Origin: JAPOXR01 sp964291445
Lineage (GTDB): Bacteria > Pseudomonadota > Alphaproteobacteria > Rhodobacterales > Rhodobacteraceae
NCBI GenBank assembly: GCA_964291445.2
Contig: OZ219862.1
Coordinates: forward strand, 434,001-498,000
Direction: 5' to 3'
DNA: 64,000 nucleotides
Below are positions 35,100 to 42,383 of this stretch, piece after piece. Below the pieces are notes generated by a model. That model did no database searches. It was not told the DNA's origin and saw only the letters and a program-made list of their open reading frames with translations. Made by a program: the position numbers and the translations under genes. The number at the start of each line of letters is the position of its first letter. Position 1 is the stretch's first letter.

Positions 35100-35404
35100 T
35101 CGGAACTCAGGTGCCAGCGAACGCGCCGGGGCGACCCTGCCATGCCGACAAGTCAGGAAGCAGACTCGACAGCCGGTCTCTGTGCCGAAGGTCAGCCGAC
35201 ACCATATGCCCGGCAATGGAACGGAGGCTGGCAGTGACCAAGGCTGCACGGCAACGGACAAACAGCAACGACACGCATGGGGCAAGACAGCTTCAGGCGG
35301 CTCGAGGATGACCGGGAATTTCTGCGTGGTCTTGCCCGCTTGCTGGTCAGGGCGGTCCTGAAGCGGACCGGACGCAGGCGAAGATCAAGTCGGGATTGTC
35401 CCGA
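35100..35404. other. region between MntA-like gene and group II intron
   Basis: No recognised family. It ends with a perfect hairpin TCGGGA-TTG-TCCCGA at 35390-35404, directly against the intron's 3' end. A small plus-strand frame is listed separately. Confidence 0.4.
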
Positions 35405-35414
35405 ATCGCGGTAG
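35277..35414 (+). CDS. small hypothetical frame running into the group II intron
   Basis: A 45-residue frame (MGQDSFRRLEDDREFLRGLA...) from ATG 35277. Its helical, basic N-terminal part looks protein-like. Its last codons and stop lie in the intron's terminal bases, so the original C-terminus may have been displaced by the insertion. No family recognised. Confidence 0.25.
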   Translation: MGQDSFRRLEDDREFLRGLARLLVRAVLKRTGRRRRSSRDCPESR

Positions 35415-35460
35415 GAAACCGGGTTGCCCCGGTCCCCCCGCACAGATCCGGACGGGCGCG

Positions 35461-36960
35461 CTAACGCATCCGGCTCCTGCCTTGGGTGTTGACGGCAAGG
35501 CGCTGGCCAGGCCACGGGTGACGGATGGTGGGTTTAGGCCAGTGGACGCCAATGAGGCGAGCCAGTGCCGACCATTCAGTGCGGTCTTTCTGCGAACGTC
35601 TGCGCAAGGCGCGCAGGAACATGCGTTTGACCGCGAGAACAAACCTTGACAGGGCCTTTGAGGTACCGGGGACGGCGTAGTAGTTCAGCCATCCGTTGAT
35701 GACCCTTCCGAGCCATCGCGCCACTTCGTGTTTGCCCATGTGCCAACGTTTGCGCAGTTCTTCCTTGATCCGTCTGAGGGTGCGTCTCACCCGATCTCGT
35801 GATGGCCTGCGCCCGACCCGGAACTTCCCTCGCAGGGTTTTGGCACAGAAGTGCGTCATGCCCAGAAAGTCGAAGGTCTCCGGTTTGCCCCGCCCGCGTT
35901 CCTTTCGGTTTGCTCTTGCAAACCGTCCGAACTCGATGAGCCGGGTCTTATCGGGGTGCATCTCCAGCCCGAACCTGGCCAGCCTTTCCCTCAGATCGTC
36001 CATGAAGCTCTCTGCTTCCCACCGGTATTGGAAGCCGACGACGAAGTCATCCGCGTAGCGAACGATGATCATGTCGCCTTCCACCTTCCGTCTGCGCCAT
36101 GATTTGTGACCCCAGTGGTCGAGCACATAGTGCAGGTAGACGTTGGCCAGAACAGGTGACGCAATTGCCCCCTGCGGCACGCCTCTGCCCGCGTCCGTCC
36201 AGTCTGTGCCTTCCATGACGCCAGCATTCAACCATTTGGTGATGAGACGGACGACCCGCTTGTCTCCGATGCGATGTTCCAGGAACCGGACGAGCCAGTC
36301 CCGGTCCAGTTTGTCGAAGAATCCGCGTATGTCCGCGTCAAGGATCCAACTGATCTTGCGCTGCTCAATTCCAACCGTGAGCGCGTCAAGCGCACCCTGC
36401 GCCCCGCGTCCCGGTCGGAACCCGTAGCTGAACCCGAGGAACTCCGTCTCGTAGATCGGCACCAGAATCGTGTCCGCCACCGCCTTCTGGACGATCTTGT
36501 CTTCCAGTGAGGCGATGCCGAGCGGTCGTCTCCCGCCGTCCGGCTTGGGTATCTCGACCCGTCGGACCGGCGGCGCACGATACGCTCCCCTGTGTATGCG
36601 GGCATGCAGGTCGATCGATCTTCCAGAGGCGATCCCTTGGGCATACATGTCCCACGTCACGCCATCCACACCGGCGGCAGCGTCACGTTTGAGCGCGTGG
36701 AACGCTTCTTCCAGTACGGGCACCGTGATGTGGTGCAGGAGCGAGGTCAGACGCTCATCCGGGTTCCTCTTTGCAGCTTGCCGTATCCGGTCGGCCGCAT
36801 GTGACACGCTTGCCCGCTTCTGCGCGCGGCGCGTGTTTTGGCTTCCCGGATTTCCCTCGGCCCCGGCCCTTGGCTCCACCTGCTCCGCAGGAACGGACGT
36901 TCCCTTGTTCGCAGGCTTCACGGCTACTATGGCCGGGTCTGACTTCTTCAGATCGTTCAT
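35461..36960 (-). CDS. ltrA: group II intron reverse transcriptase/maturase
   Basis: A 499-residue multifunctional intron protein. RT blocks: VEIPKPDGGRRPLGIASLED (RT2), FSYGFRPGRGAQGALDA, ILDADIRGFFDKLD, GVPQGAIASPVLANVYL, and active-site YADD at 302-305. Maturase domain X follows (VARWLGRVINGWLNYY). I see no HNH endonuclease. The frame is intact, and its stop codon TAG (35461) lies inside domain V of the intron, so the protein's last residues are encoded by catalytic RNA sequence. Confidence 0.95.
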   Translation of the reverse strand: MNDLKKSDPAIVAVKPANKGTSVPAEQVEPRAGAEGNPGSQNTRRAQKRASVSHAADRIRQAAKRNPDERLTSLLHHITVPVLEEAFHALKRDAAAGVDGVTWDMYAQGIASGRSIDLHARIHRGAYRAPPVRRVEIPKPDGGRRPLGIASLEDKIVQKAVADTILVPIYETEFLGFSYGFRPGRGAQGALDALTVGIEQRKISWILDADIRGFFDKLDRDWLVRFLEHRIGDKRVVRLITKWLNAGVMEGTDWTDAGRGVPQGAIASPVLANVYLHYVLDHWGHKSWRRRKVEGDMIIVRYADDFVVGFQYRWEAESFMDDLRERLARFGLEMHPDKTRLIEFGRFARANRKERGRGKPETFDFLGMTHFCAKTLRGKFRVGRRPSRDRVRRTLRRIKEELRKRWHMGKHEVARWLGRVINGWLNYYAVPGTSKALSRFVLAVKRMFLRALRRRSQKDRTEWSALARLIGVHWPKPTIRHPWPGQRLAVNTQGRSRMR

Positions 36961-37311
36961 CTCGGATTACGGATTACCTCCTTTCCGTTGCGGCCCCGCA
37001 CGACTGCGGGGCGGCCTGGAGACCTCCCAGGTCCCGGTGACGTGCTTCTGCATGTGCCATGGTTCTTCGACCCCGGGATGCCCCGCTTCGCCTCACCAAA
37101 TCGGCTGGCGGGTGTTGCCTTCGACCCATTGGAAAGTCTCGGCACATCCGATAAGTTTCATTTCGAGGCTCGATCGCCGGGCCCGCACATGCCGCTGCCG
37201 ACGCTTCGCCCGACACCTCGCGGTGCCCGGCGCACGGCTCGCGGTGGAAGTCGGTGGTTAGCCTTTCCTTCCTGCGGGACTTGCACCCGCTGCACTCGCA
37301 CCAGTTGGCCT
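36961..37311 (-). ncRNA. group II intron 5' RNA domains
   Basis: The non-coding 5' part of the intron (domains I-III and the start of IV) before the maturase ATG at 36960. It includes GTGCGAGTGCAGCGGGTGCA and AAGTCCCGCAGGAAGG near the 5' end, typical of bacterial group II introns. I did not fold it fully. Confidence 0.6.
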
Positions 37312-37362
37312 GGCGCACCCAATGTTGAACCTGACTCGGTTAGAGCAGCCGGTTCGAAGTGG

Positions 37363-37989
37363 TCAAAACCCGCCGGATGCAGGAAACCACTCCTGAAGCG
37401 TTTTGCACAATTCCAGGAATGCGGAATCCTTGCAGTTCGTGAGGCTCACCCCTTCGGCAAGATTCCTGAACACCTCCGGCCTCGGACTGTGTTTCTTGAC
37501 CTCCATCGCGCGCTTCATGGCCAATTTCGGATCTGGCGGCTTGCCTTCGTCGCCGGGCCAAAGGTTGTTCTCGCACAACCACTTTCGCAGGGCGTCGGTC
37601 CCTTCGTCCCACCCGAGAGCCTTGCCCACATGCGAAGAGCCGGACCACACCCACATCTCCAACTCCGGTTCAATCACGATCGCTTTCGATCTGTTCTCCC
37701 ACCCGGCTTGGCGCAGGTCCTTTTCCACGGCGCTCTGGATGTCTTGCCGTCGTGCCTGTTCGTCGCCGCTCCCGTGCTTGTCGAACAGCACCAAAGCGTA
37801 CTTGTGGTCGTTGACAAATTTGCGTGCGGTCTCTGCCGCACCCCGGCGGCACCCCGGATCCCTATGCATATGCCTGATGAACGTGGGGTCGATGTCTCGG
37901 ATCCCGAGTGATGGCTGCCGTTTCGTCAACAAGCCCTTCATCGTCACTTCGATGTCCAGATCGGCCACGAGTACGAACAGATCTTTCAC
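37363..37989 (-). CDS. TOPRIM/DUF4276-like protein partner of AAA ATPase (MAD4-like)
   Basis: A 208-residue protein from GTG 37989, whose GTGA overlaps the stop of the upstream ATPase gene. Three acidic clusters fit a TOPRIM-like fold: LFVLVADLDIE (4-14), ALVLFDKHGSGDE (65-77) and AIVIEPELEMWVW (103-115). The last resembles the E-x-E-x-W/L pattern of DUF4276. The C-terminal half is helical and ends LCKTLQEWFPASGGF. To my recollection this resembles MAD4 of the methylation-associated defence system, but I could not check. It could be the nuclease-like effector of the pair. Confidence 0.7.
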   Translation of the reverse strand: MKDLFVLVADLDIEVTMKGLLTKRQPSLGIRDIDPTFIRHMHRDPGCRRGAAETARKFVNDHKYALVLFDKHGSGDEQARRQDIQSAVEKDLRQAGWENRSKAIVIEPELEMWVWSGSSHVGKALGWDEGTDALRKWLCENNLWPGDEGKPPDPKLAMKRAMEVKKHSPRPEVFRNLAEGVSLTNCKDSAFLELCKTLQEWFPASGGF

Positions 37990-39260
37990 GACAGGATGTC
38001 AGCCGCCCAGAACACGGTGTCGTCTGCCGATACACGCCAATTCCGCAACCGAGGATGCTCGTTGCCGTGAATAATCACCGTTCCTCTTTCCGGATCGTGG
38101 CCGACACACAAGACTTCGTCAATATCGACGCAGCGAAGCAGCGTCGGCGAGTGGGAAGCAATGAAGACCTGTGAGCCGCGGACCGCCGAGAGCGCATGAT
38201 AGGCGTATTCAATGGCCATCGGATGGATACCGTTCTCGGGCTCCTCGACCAGATAGGCCAGAGGTTGCTCCCGCAGGTGGGCAAGCACGGTCAGGGCAAA
38301 CAGCCGTAGGGTGCCTTCGGACACACCCCAGGACGGGACTTCGATGCCGCCGTGCTTGACCATCAGGTAGTCGTGACGGTCGTCGTCACGGTGGACGACC
38401 CTGATATCCTCGAGTTTCGGCAACGCCATCTGCACGTACTCGAGCCACCGTTCCCATTCTCTGCAGTCCTTCTTCAGCATCTCCAGCACGCGGGGCAAAT
38501 TGCTGCCATCATCCGCCAGCCTGCTGCCATCATCGCCGTTCGGCTTCGACGCCTGCCTGAGTTTCCGACTGTCCAACTGAACGTGCTGAACGCCACGTTG
38601 GATCAATGCGTTCACGACCCGCTGCGAATTGGAGAAATCCATATCCTGGCCGTCAGAAATCGGGAAGGATTCGGGCATTATCGACAAAATGCCAATTGCA
38701 CTTCGGTCGATCCCAGGATTACGGGGGACACTCAATCTCTTCCTGTCCGTGTTCTCCGGTCGAAACCAGAAGTAATTCTGATCCTGCTCCCTGATCGTCC
38801 CGAAAATCTGGCGGTGGCTAAGGTCAAAGTTCTGAACAACCGAACCGGACCTTGCGCTTTCGGCGAATTCCTCCGATGTGAGGCGCCCAAGATAACCGTT
38901 CTCGACAACCGCTCTGACGCCATCTGCGGATTCCTCTACCCGCAACTCGTAGCGCACCCCCTGGTCGCCGACATCAAATTCAACCGCCAGTTCGAAGCCA
39001 GGTGAACTGGCCGGGCGACCCCAAGCCAGATCCTGAAAGTTCCGCGTGCGCTTCTCTACCGCACCTTTCAGCCCCAACTCCATATAGTCGGCCAAAAACG
39101 CGATCGCATCCAACAGCGTACTCTTACCGCTGCCGTTCGGGCCAGCAAGGACGTAGAGGTTTTCGTCGAATCTGAGGTCGACATGCTTGAGGCTGCGATA
39201 GCCGCGTGCCTGAACCGCCCTGAGCAAAGCAGGGGGAGACTTGCTACTGGCTTGGTTCAT
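37986..39260 (-). CDS. AAA/OLD-like ATPase (AAA15 type, MAD3-like)
   Basis: A 424-residue SMC/OLD-type ATPase. N-terminal RGYRSLKHVDLRFDENLYVL leads to Walker A GPNGSGKST (40-48). A long central insertion follows (~80-280). A signature-like GVSEGTLRLFALTVLAHL precedes Walker B LAYLVEEPENGIHP and the H-loop FIASHSPTLLR. No TOPRIM domain is fused; instead the next gene, overlapped by GTGA, encodes a TOPRIM-like protein. This ATPase-plus-effector layout recalls PARIS, Gabija and MAD3/MAD4 defence pairs. Start ATG 39260 has AAGGA immediately upstream. Confidence 0.85.
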   Translation of the reverse strand: MNQASSKSPPALLRAVQARGYRSLKHVDLRFDENLYVLAGPNGSGKSTLLDAIAFLADYMELGLKGAVEKRTRNFQDLAWGRPASSPGFELAVEFDVGDQGVRYELRVEESADGVRAVVENGYLGRLTSEEFAESARSGSVVQNFDLSHRQIFGTIREQDQNYFWFRPENTDRKRLSVPRNPGIDRSAIGILSIMPESFPISDGQDMDFSNSQRVVNALIQRGVQHVQLDSRKLRQASKPNGDDGSRLADDGSNLPRVLEMLKKDCREWERWLEYVQMALPKLEDIRVVHRDDDRHDYLMVKHGGIEVPSWGVSEGTLRLFALTVLAHLREQPLAYLVEEPENGIHPMAIEYAYHALSAVRGSQVFIASHSPTLLRCVDIDEVLCVGHDPERGTVIIHGNEHPRLRNWRVSADDTVFWAADILS

Positions 39261-40257
39261 TCCTTGGCTCCGTGTCCTGCGTTTTCTGTTAGCCGCTTTT
39301 CCACGTTACGGCGAGTCCCCCTCCGGCAACCTGATTCAGCGGAACGGGCAGGCGTTGCTGGCATTTTGATGCTCGATTCCGACCTCGATTGCCACCACCA
39401 ACTCGATGGGCAAATTGAAAGCCGCCCTCCGGGACCTTTACCATATGGGACTCGAGAGGGTGCTTTCGACTGAATTCTTGCCGGAGCAGGGGTTCTTCTC
39501 AAGGCCCTGGTCGCCGACACGACACCGAAGCCGGAGGGGGATTCTTGCGGTTCCGTGTCGCTCCCCGCTGGTCTGGGCCGATCTCGACCTCTCAAGGCCG
39601 CGCATCGAGGGACAAGGCGTCGTTCCTTGACCTGCCATTTGAATTCGCTGCTCTCGGGAAATCAAACAGCCGTGCCGAGACTTCGCGCAATAATCTCCGC
39701 ATCAGCCAGTTTTATCAATCCGGCCGCCTCGACAGTCAGAGGAATTTCTTCAGGCAAAGGGTGAAGATCAAGAAGGGTATCAATTGTGCTTCCGCATTCC
39801 GACATAACCGCTTGCGTCAGTCTGTCCCGCCGAGACGGATCGCCATGCAATCCGAAGGCTGAATATGGTGCATTCCGACCGAATCGTTCTCCCGATGAAG
39901 GGATCCTCCCGACCCGGGCTGACGATGACAGCATTTGGTTGAATTGCCGAGAATGAAGGTCTGGGCGAAGATGGGAATCCGCCGGAGGTCGTTGAGACCC
40001 TCATCGATCTTGCTCGACTCCTGGTTTGGAGAACCGCAGGCGGGCCGTCAGCGATCATGACCCGTTGCGGAGAGCAACCAGGAGGTGAAGCCGGTATCGT
40101 TCTTGACCCAAATAGTAGAATTCGATGCAATTCGGCCCACCGAACGGCACCGAACCAGGCCTGGCGTCGCAGAAGACGGTTTTCCACTGGTTGCCCAGAT
40201 ACAACCAGACAAAAACCTTTGCCCGACCAGGTTCCTGCCCCTCGACGTGATCCCTGT
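39261..40257. other. gene-poor kilobase between defence island and lipid acyltransferase
   Basis: No recognisable gene over about 1 kb, unusual for this window. Short frames on both strands look random except one 90-codon frame listed separately. Base composition is less GC-rich than in the flanking genes, suggesting degraded accessory DNA. The promoter of the AAA ATPase gene should lie at its left end. Confidence 0.5.
39662..39934 (-). CDS. hypothetical protein, unrecognised
   Basis: A 90-residue frame from ATG 39934. The C-terminal half (DTLLDLHPLPEEIPLTVEAA and GLIKLADAEIIARSLGT) has a plausible protein composition with codons unlike a random shadow frame. No signal peptide, membrane helix or known motif seen. 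No clear ribosome-binding site. It may be a remnant of a larger gene. Confidence 0.25.
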   Translation of the reverse strand: MLSSSARVGRIPSSGERFGRNAPYSAFGLHGDPSRRDRLTQAVMSECGSTIDTLLDLHPLPEEIPLTVEAAGLIKLADAEIIARSLGTAV

Positions 40258-41154
40258 TCAGTTTTGGTCCTTCCAGCGGCGGTGGATCCAGAAATACTGC
40301 TCGGGGTTGGCGCGGATGCGTGCCTCGAGACTAGCATTGAGTTGTTGCGTCATGTCGGAGACGTCGCCATGCTCGATCGGCCGCTCGAAGACCACGTCGA
40401 AATCGAGGCCGTTTTTCCGCCTGATGCCGTAGAAGGGCACCAGCAGCGCCTGCTTGCGCACCGCGATGCGGGCGGCGGCAGTGTTGGTCATCGAGGTCAG
40501 CCCCATGAAGTCGAGCTCGTCGCCTTCACGTGAAAACTGGTCGGTGAGAATGACCGCCATGCCGCCCTCGCCGACGAATTTGACCAGCCCCTTGATGCCA
40601 CTCCTGCCGCGGGGAAATACCGGGGTCCCGATGCGCTCCATGGTGCGAACGTAGTGGCGGTTGAAATAGCGATTGTTCATCGGACGGTAGAGGCCGCCCA
40701 CCGAGTGACCGCGCTTGATCAGCATCACCCGGCCGGCCTCGTAATTTCCGAAATGACCGGTCACCAGCACCACCGGTTGCCCCCGCCCGGCCGCCCGCTC
40801 GATGGCAGCCAGCCCCTGGCCGGTCGGGACTCCCCTTCCGGCACGGCGCACGAAGCCGCTGGTCGAGTAGGCCTCGACGAAGATGCGGCCGAAATTGTCG
40901 ACGCAGCCATGGAAGATGCGTTGCCGTTCAGAATCCGGCATCTCCGGGAAAACCAGCGCCAGGTTGCTCATGACCCGGTCCCTGATATCGGTAAACGGAA
41001 CGATGAGGCGGGCCATGCCCCGGCCTCCGATCCAGAGCCGCTGCCGGTAGGGAACCAGGCCGAGGATTGCCAGGAAGAGCCGGAGACCGAAATCTGTCAA
41101 GCGGTCTTGCACCCAGTTGCGGCCATCATGCGGGTTGCCTGCCTGTCCAGCCAT
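40258..41154 (-). CDS. lauroyl/myristoyl acyltransferase-like protein (LpxL/HtrB family)
   Basis: A 298-residue membrane-anchored acyltransferase from ATG 41154 (AAGG site upstream). It has an N-terminal hydrophobic segment (FGLRLFLAILGLVPY), the catalytic HX4E box in VTGHFGNYEAG, then LYRPMNNRYFNRHYV, ILTDQFSREGDELDFMG and a C-terminal EQYFWIHRRWKDQN, the W-x-H-R-R-W/F ending of the family. Members add secondary acyl chains to lipid A on the inner face of the inner membrane. It lies 16 nt after the EamA transporter gene and is probably co-transcribed. Confidence 0.9.
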   Translation of the reverse strand: MAGQAGNPHDGRNWVQDRLTDFGLRLFLAILGLVPYRQRLWIGGRGMARLIVPFTDIRDRVMSNLALVFPEMPDSERQRIFHGCVDNFGRIFVEAYSTSGFVRRAGRGVPTGQGLAAIERAAGRGQPVVLVTGHFGNYEAGRVMLIKRGHSVGGLYRPMNNRYFNRHYVRTMERIGTPVFPRGRSGIKGLVKFVGEGGMAVILTDQFSREGDELDFMGLTSMTNTAAARIAVRKQALLVPFYGIRRKNGLDFDVVFERPIEHGDVSDMTQQLNASLEARIRANPEQYFWIHRRWKDQN

Positions 41155-41170
41155 GCACTTGCCTTGCAAC

Positions 41171-42043
41171 CTAACCAGTACGCGATGTTTCCCGATACCA
41201 GATATAGAGTCCGGATGCGGCGACCACAATTGCGCCAAGCCAAGTCCAGAAATCCGGAAACTCGGCGAAGTAGGCCATGCCATAAAATGCCGAGTAGATC
41301 AGCCCGACATATCCGAAGGGCGCAACGACCGATGCCTCGGCCAGGAACAATGCCCGGATCATCAGGTACTGGCCAGCCGTCCCCAGCAGTGTCAGTGCCA
41401 CCATGGGAACGAGGTCGGAAGCAGACGGTGCCGTCCAATAGAATGGCACGATGACCGTCGCCAGCACCGCGCCAAACAGCGTGGTGAAGAAGAAACTCGA
41501 GGTGATGTCCTCGCTTCTCGACAGAAACCGGGTGGTGATGGCGTAAGCAGAGTACAGGATCGCTGCCGCCAATGGGAACAGGGCATATGGCGAGAACACC
41601 GCGGTTCCAGGCCTGATGATGATCATGGCCCCGGCAAACCCGGCAAATATTCCCAGCATCCGGCGCCAGCCGAGTCGTTCACCGAGCACGAAATAGGCGC
41701 CGGCAGCGACGAATACCGGGTTCATCATCAGGATTGCCGTAGCCGCCGCCAGGTCGATATTGGAAAAGCCGATGAAGAAACAGACGGTGCCGGCAAACAG
41801 AAAGGTCGAGCGCAGCAACTGTATTCCCGGGCTGCGGGTGCGGATCCGGCCGCCGAGTTGCCGCCAGACCAGGAGGCTGACCAGCAGCGTCTGACCGGCA
41901 TAGCGGATCCAGACCAACTGGAAGATCTCGTAGCGGCCGGACAGGCTCTTGACCACCGCATCCATGCTGGACAGGCAGAAAATTGCCGCAACCATGAACA
42001 GGATTGCCCTGGTCTCGGGTGGCAAACGGGACAGGTTCCTCAT
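41171..42043 (-). CDS. EamA/DMT-family transporter
   Basis: A 290-residue protein from ATG 42043 with about ten hydrophobic helices in two EamA repeats. The first repeat begins AILFMVAAIFCLSSMDAVVK, and the second begins AVFSPYALFPLAAAILYSAY. The repeat ends carry the usual ILMMNPVFVAAGAYFVLGE and GYVGLIYSAFYGMAYFAEFP segments. DMT transporters export or import small metabolites; the substrate is not deducible. First gene of a probable two-gene operon with the lipid A acyltransferase. Confidence 0.93.
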   Translation of the reverse strand: MRNLSRLPPETRAILFMVAAIFCLSSMDAVVKSLSGRYEIFQLVWIRYAGQTLLVSLLVWRQLGGRIRTRSPGIQLLRSTFLFAGTVCFFIGFSNIDLAAATAILMMNPVFVAAGAYFVLGERLGWRRMLGIFAGFAGAMIIIRPGTAVFSPYALFPLAAAILYSAYAITTRFLSRSEDITSSFFFTTLFGAVLATVIVPFYWTAPSASDLVPMVALTLLGTAGQYLMIRALFLAEASVVAPFGYVGLIYSAFYGMAYFAEFPDFWTWLGAIVVAASGLYIWYRETSRTG

Positions 42044-42383
42044 CAATCCAGCTCGAATTCCGGTTACGTTGCACCTGCGGTATCGGCGGGTGCAACTGCG
42101 GGCGATAAACGACATGGCCTGCCTCCGCCACCAAAAGGCGAAGCTGGCTGCGGGACTGCCAGGCAGTGACTTCCCGGCTGGCGGGCGCATATGGGCAATG
42201 CCCTTGTTGCGGAAGCCAGGCGCCAGCGTGAATTCCCGGCTGGCGGGCGCATTCGGACGGCCCCGATTGCGGGTATCGCAAGGTTTGTTTCACGGGACGG
42301 GCTGTGTTACCGGGGCGGGCGATTGCGGTCCCGTGCGGGATGCGGCTTCACAGGTTCATGACAGGAATGGGAGTGCTGAAGGC
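42044..42383. other. divergent intergenic region with direct repeat
   Basis: About 340 nt between the EamA gene and the HpaB-like gene. It contains the direct repeat listed separately. AATGGGAGTGCTGAAGG precedes the HpaB-like start. No riboswitch seen. Confidence 0.4.
42171..42252 (+). repeat. 20-bp exact direct repeat, 62-bp period
   Basis: ttcccggctggcgggcgcat occurs at 42171-42190 and again at 42233-42252. The flanking bases are partly similar too (an AATGCC.../ATTGCGG-like segment after each). It lies upstream of the HpaB-like operon and could be a pair of regulator sites or a small duplication. Confidence 0.7.

Larger units (their letters stand above)
35405..37318 (-). mobile_element. 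group II intron, apparently full length
   Basis: The minus strand begins GTGCGCCAGG at 37318, the usual GUGYG 5' end, followed by structured RNA domains and the maturase gene. Domain V is visible at 35445-35476: a hairpin from GAGCCGGATGCG to GTCCGGATC containing the catalytic AGC triad. Domain VI follows (GGGGGGACCGGG/CCCGGTTTCC), and the intron ends ...CCTACCGCGAT at 35405. Length is 1914 nt. It sits 44 nt downstream of the TOPRIM-like gene, antisense to the HepT/MntA module. Both boundaries are inferred by eye. Confidence 0.85.
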
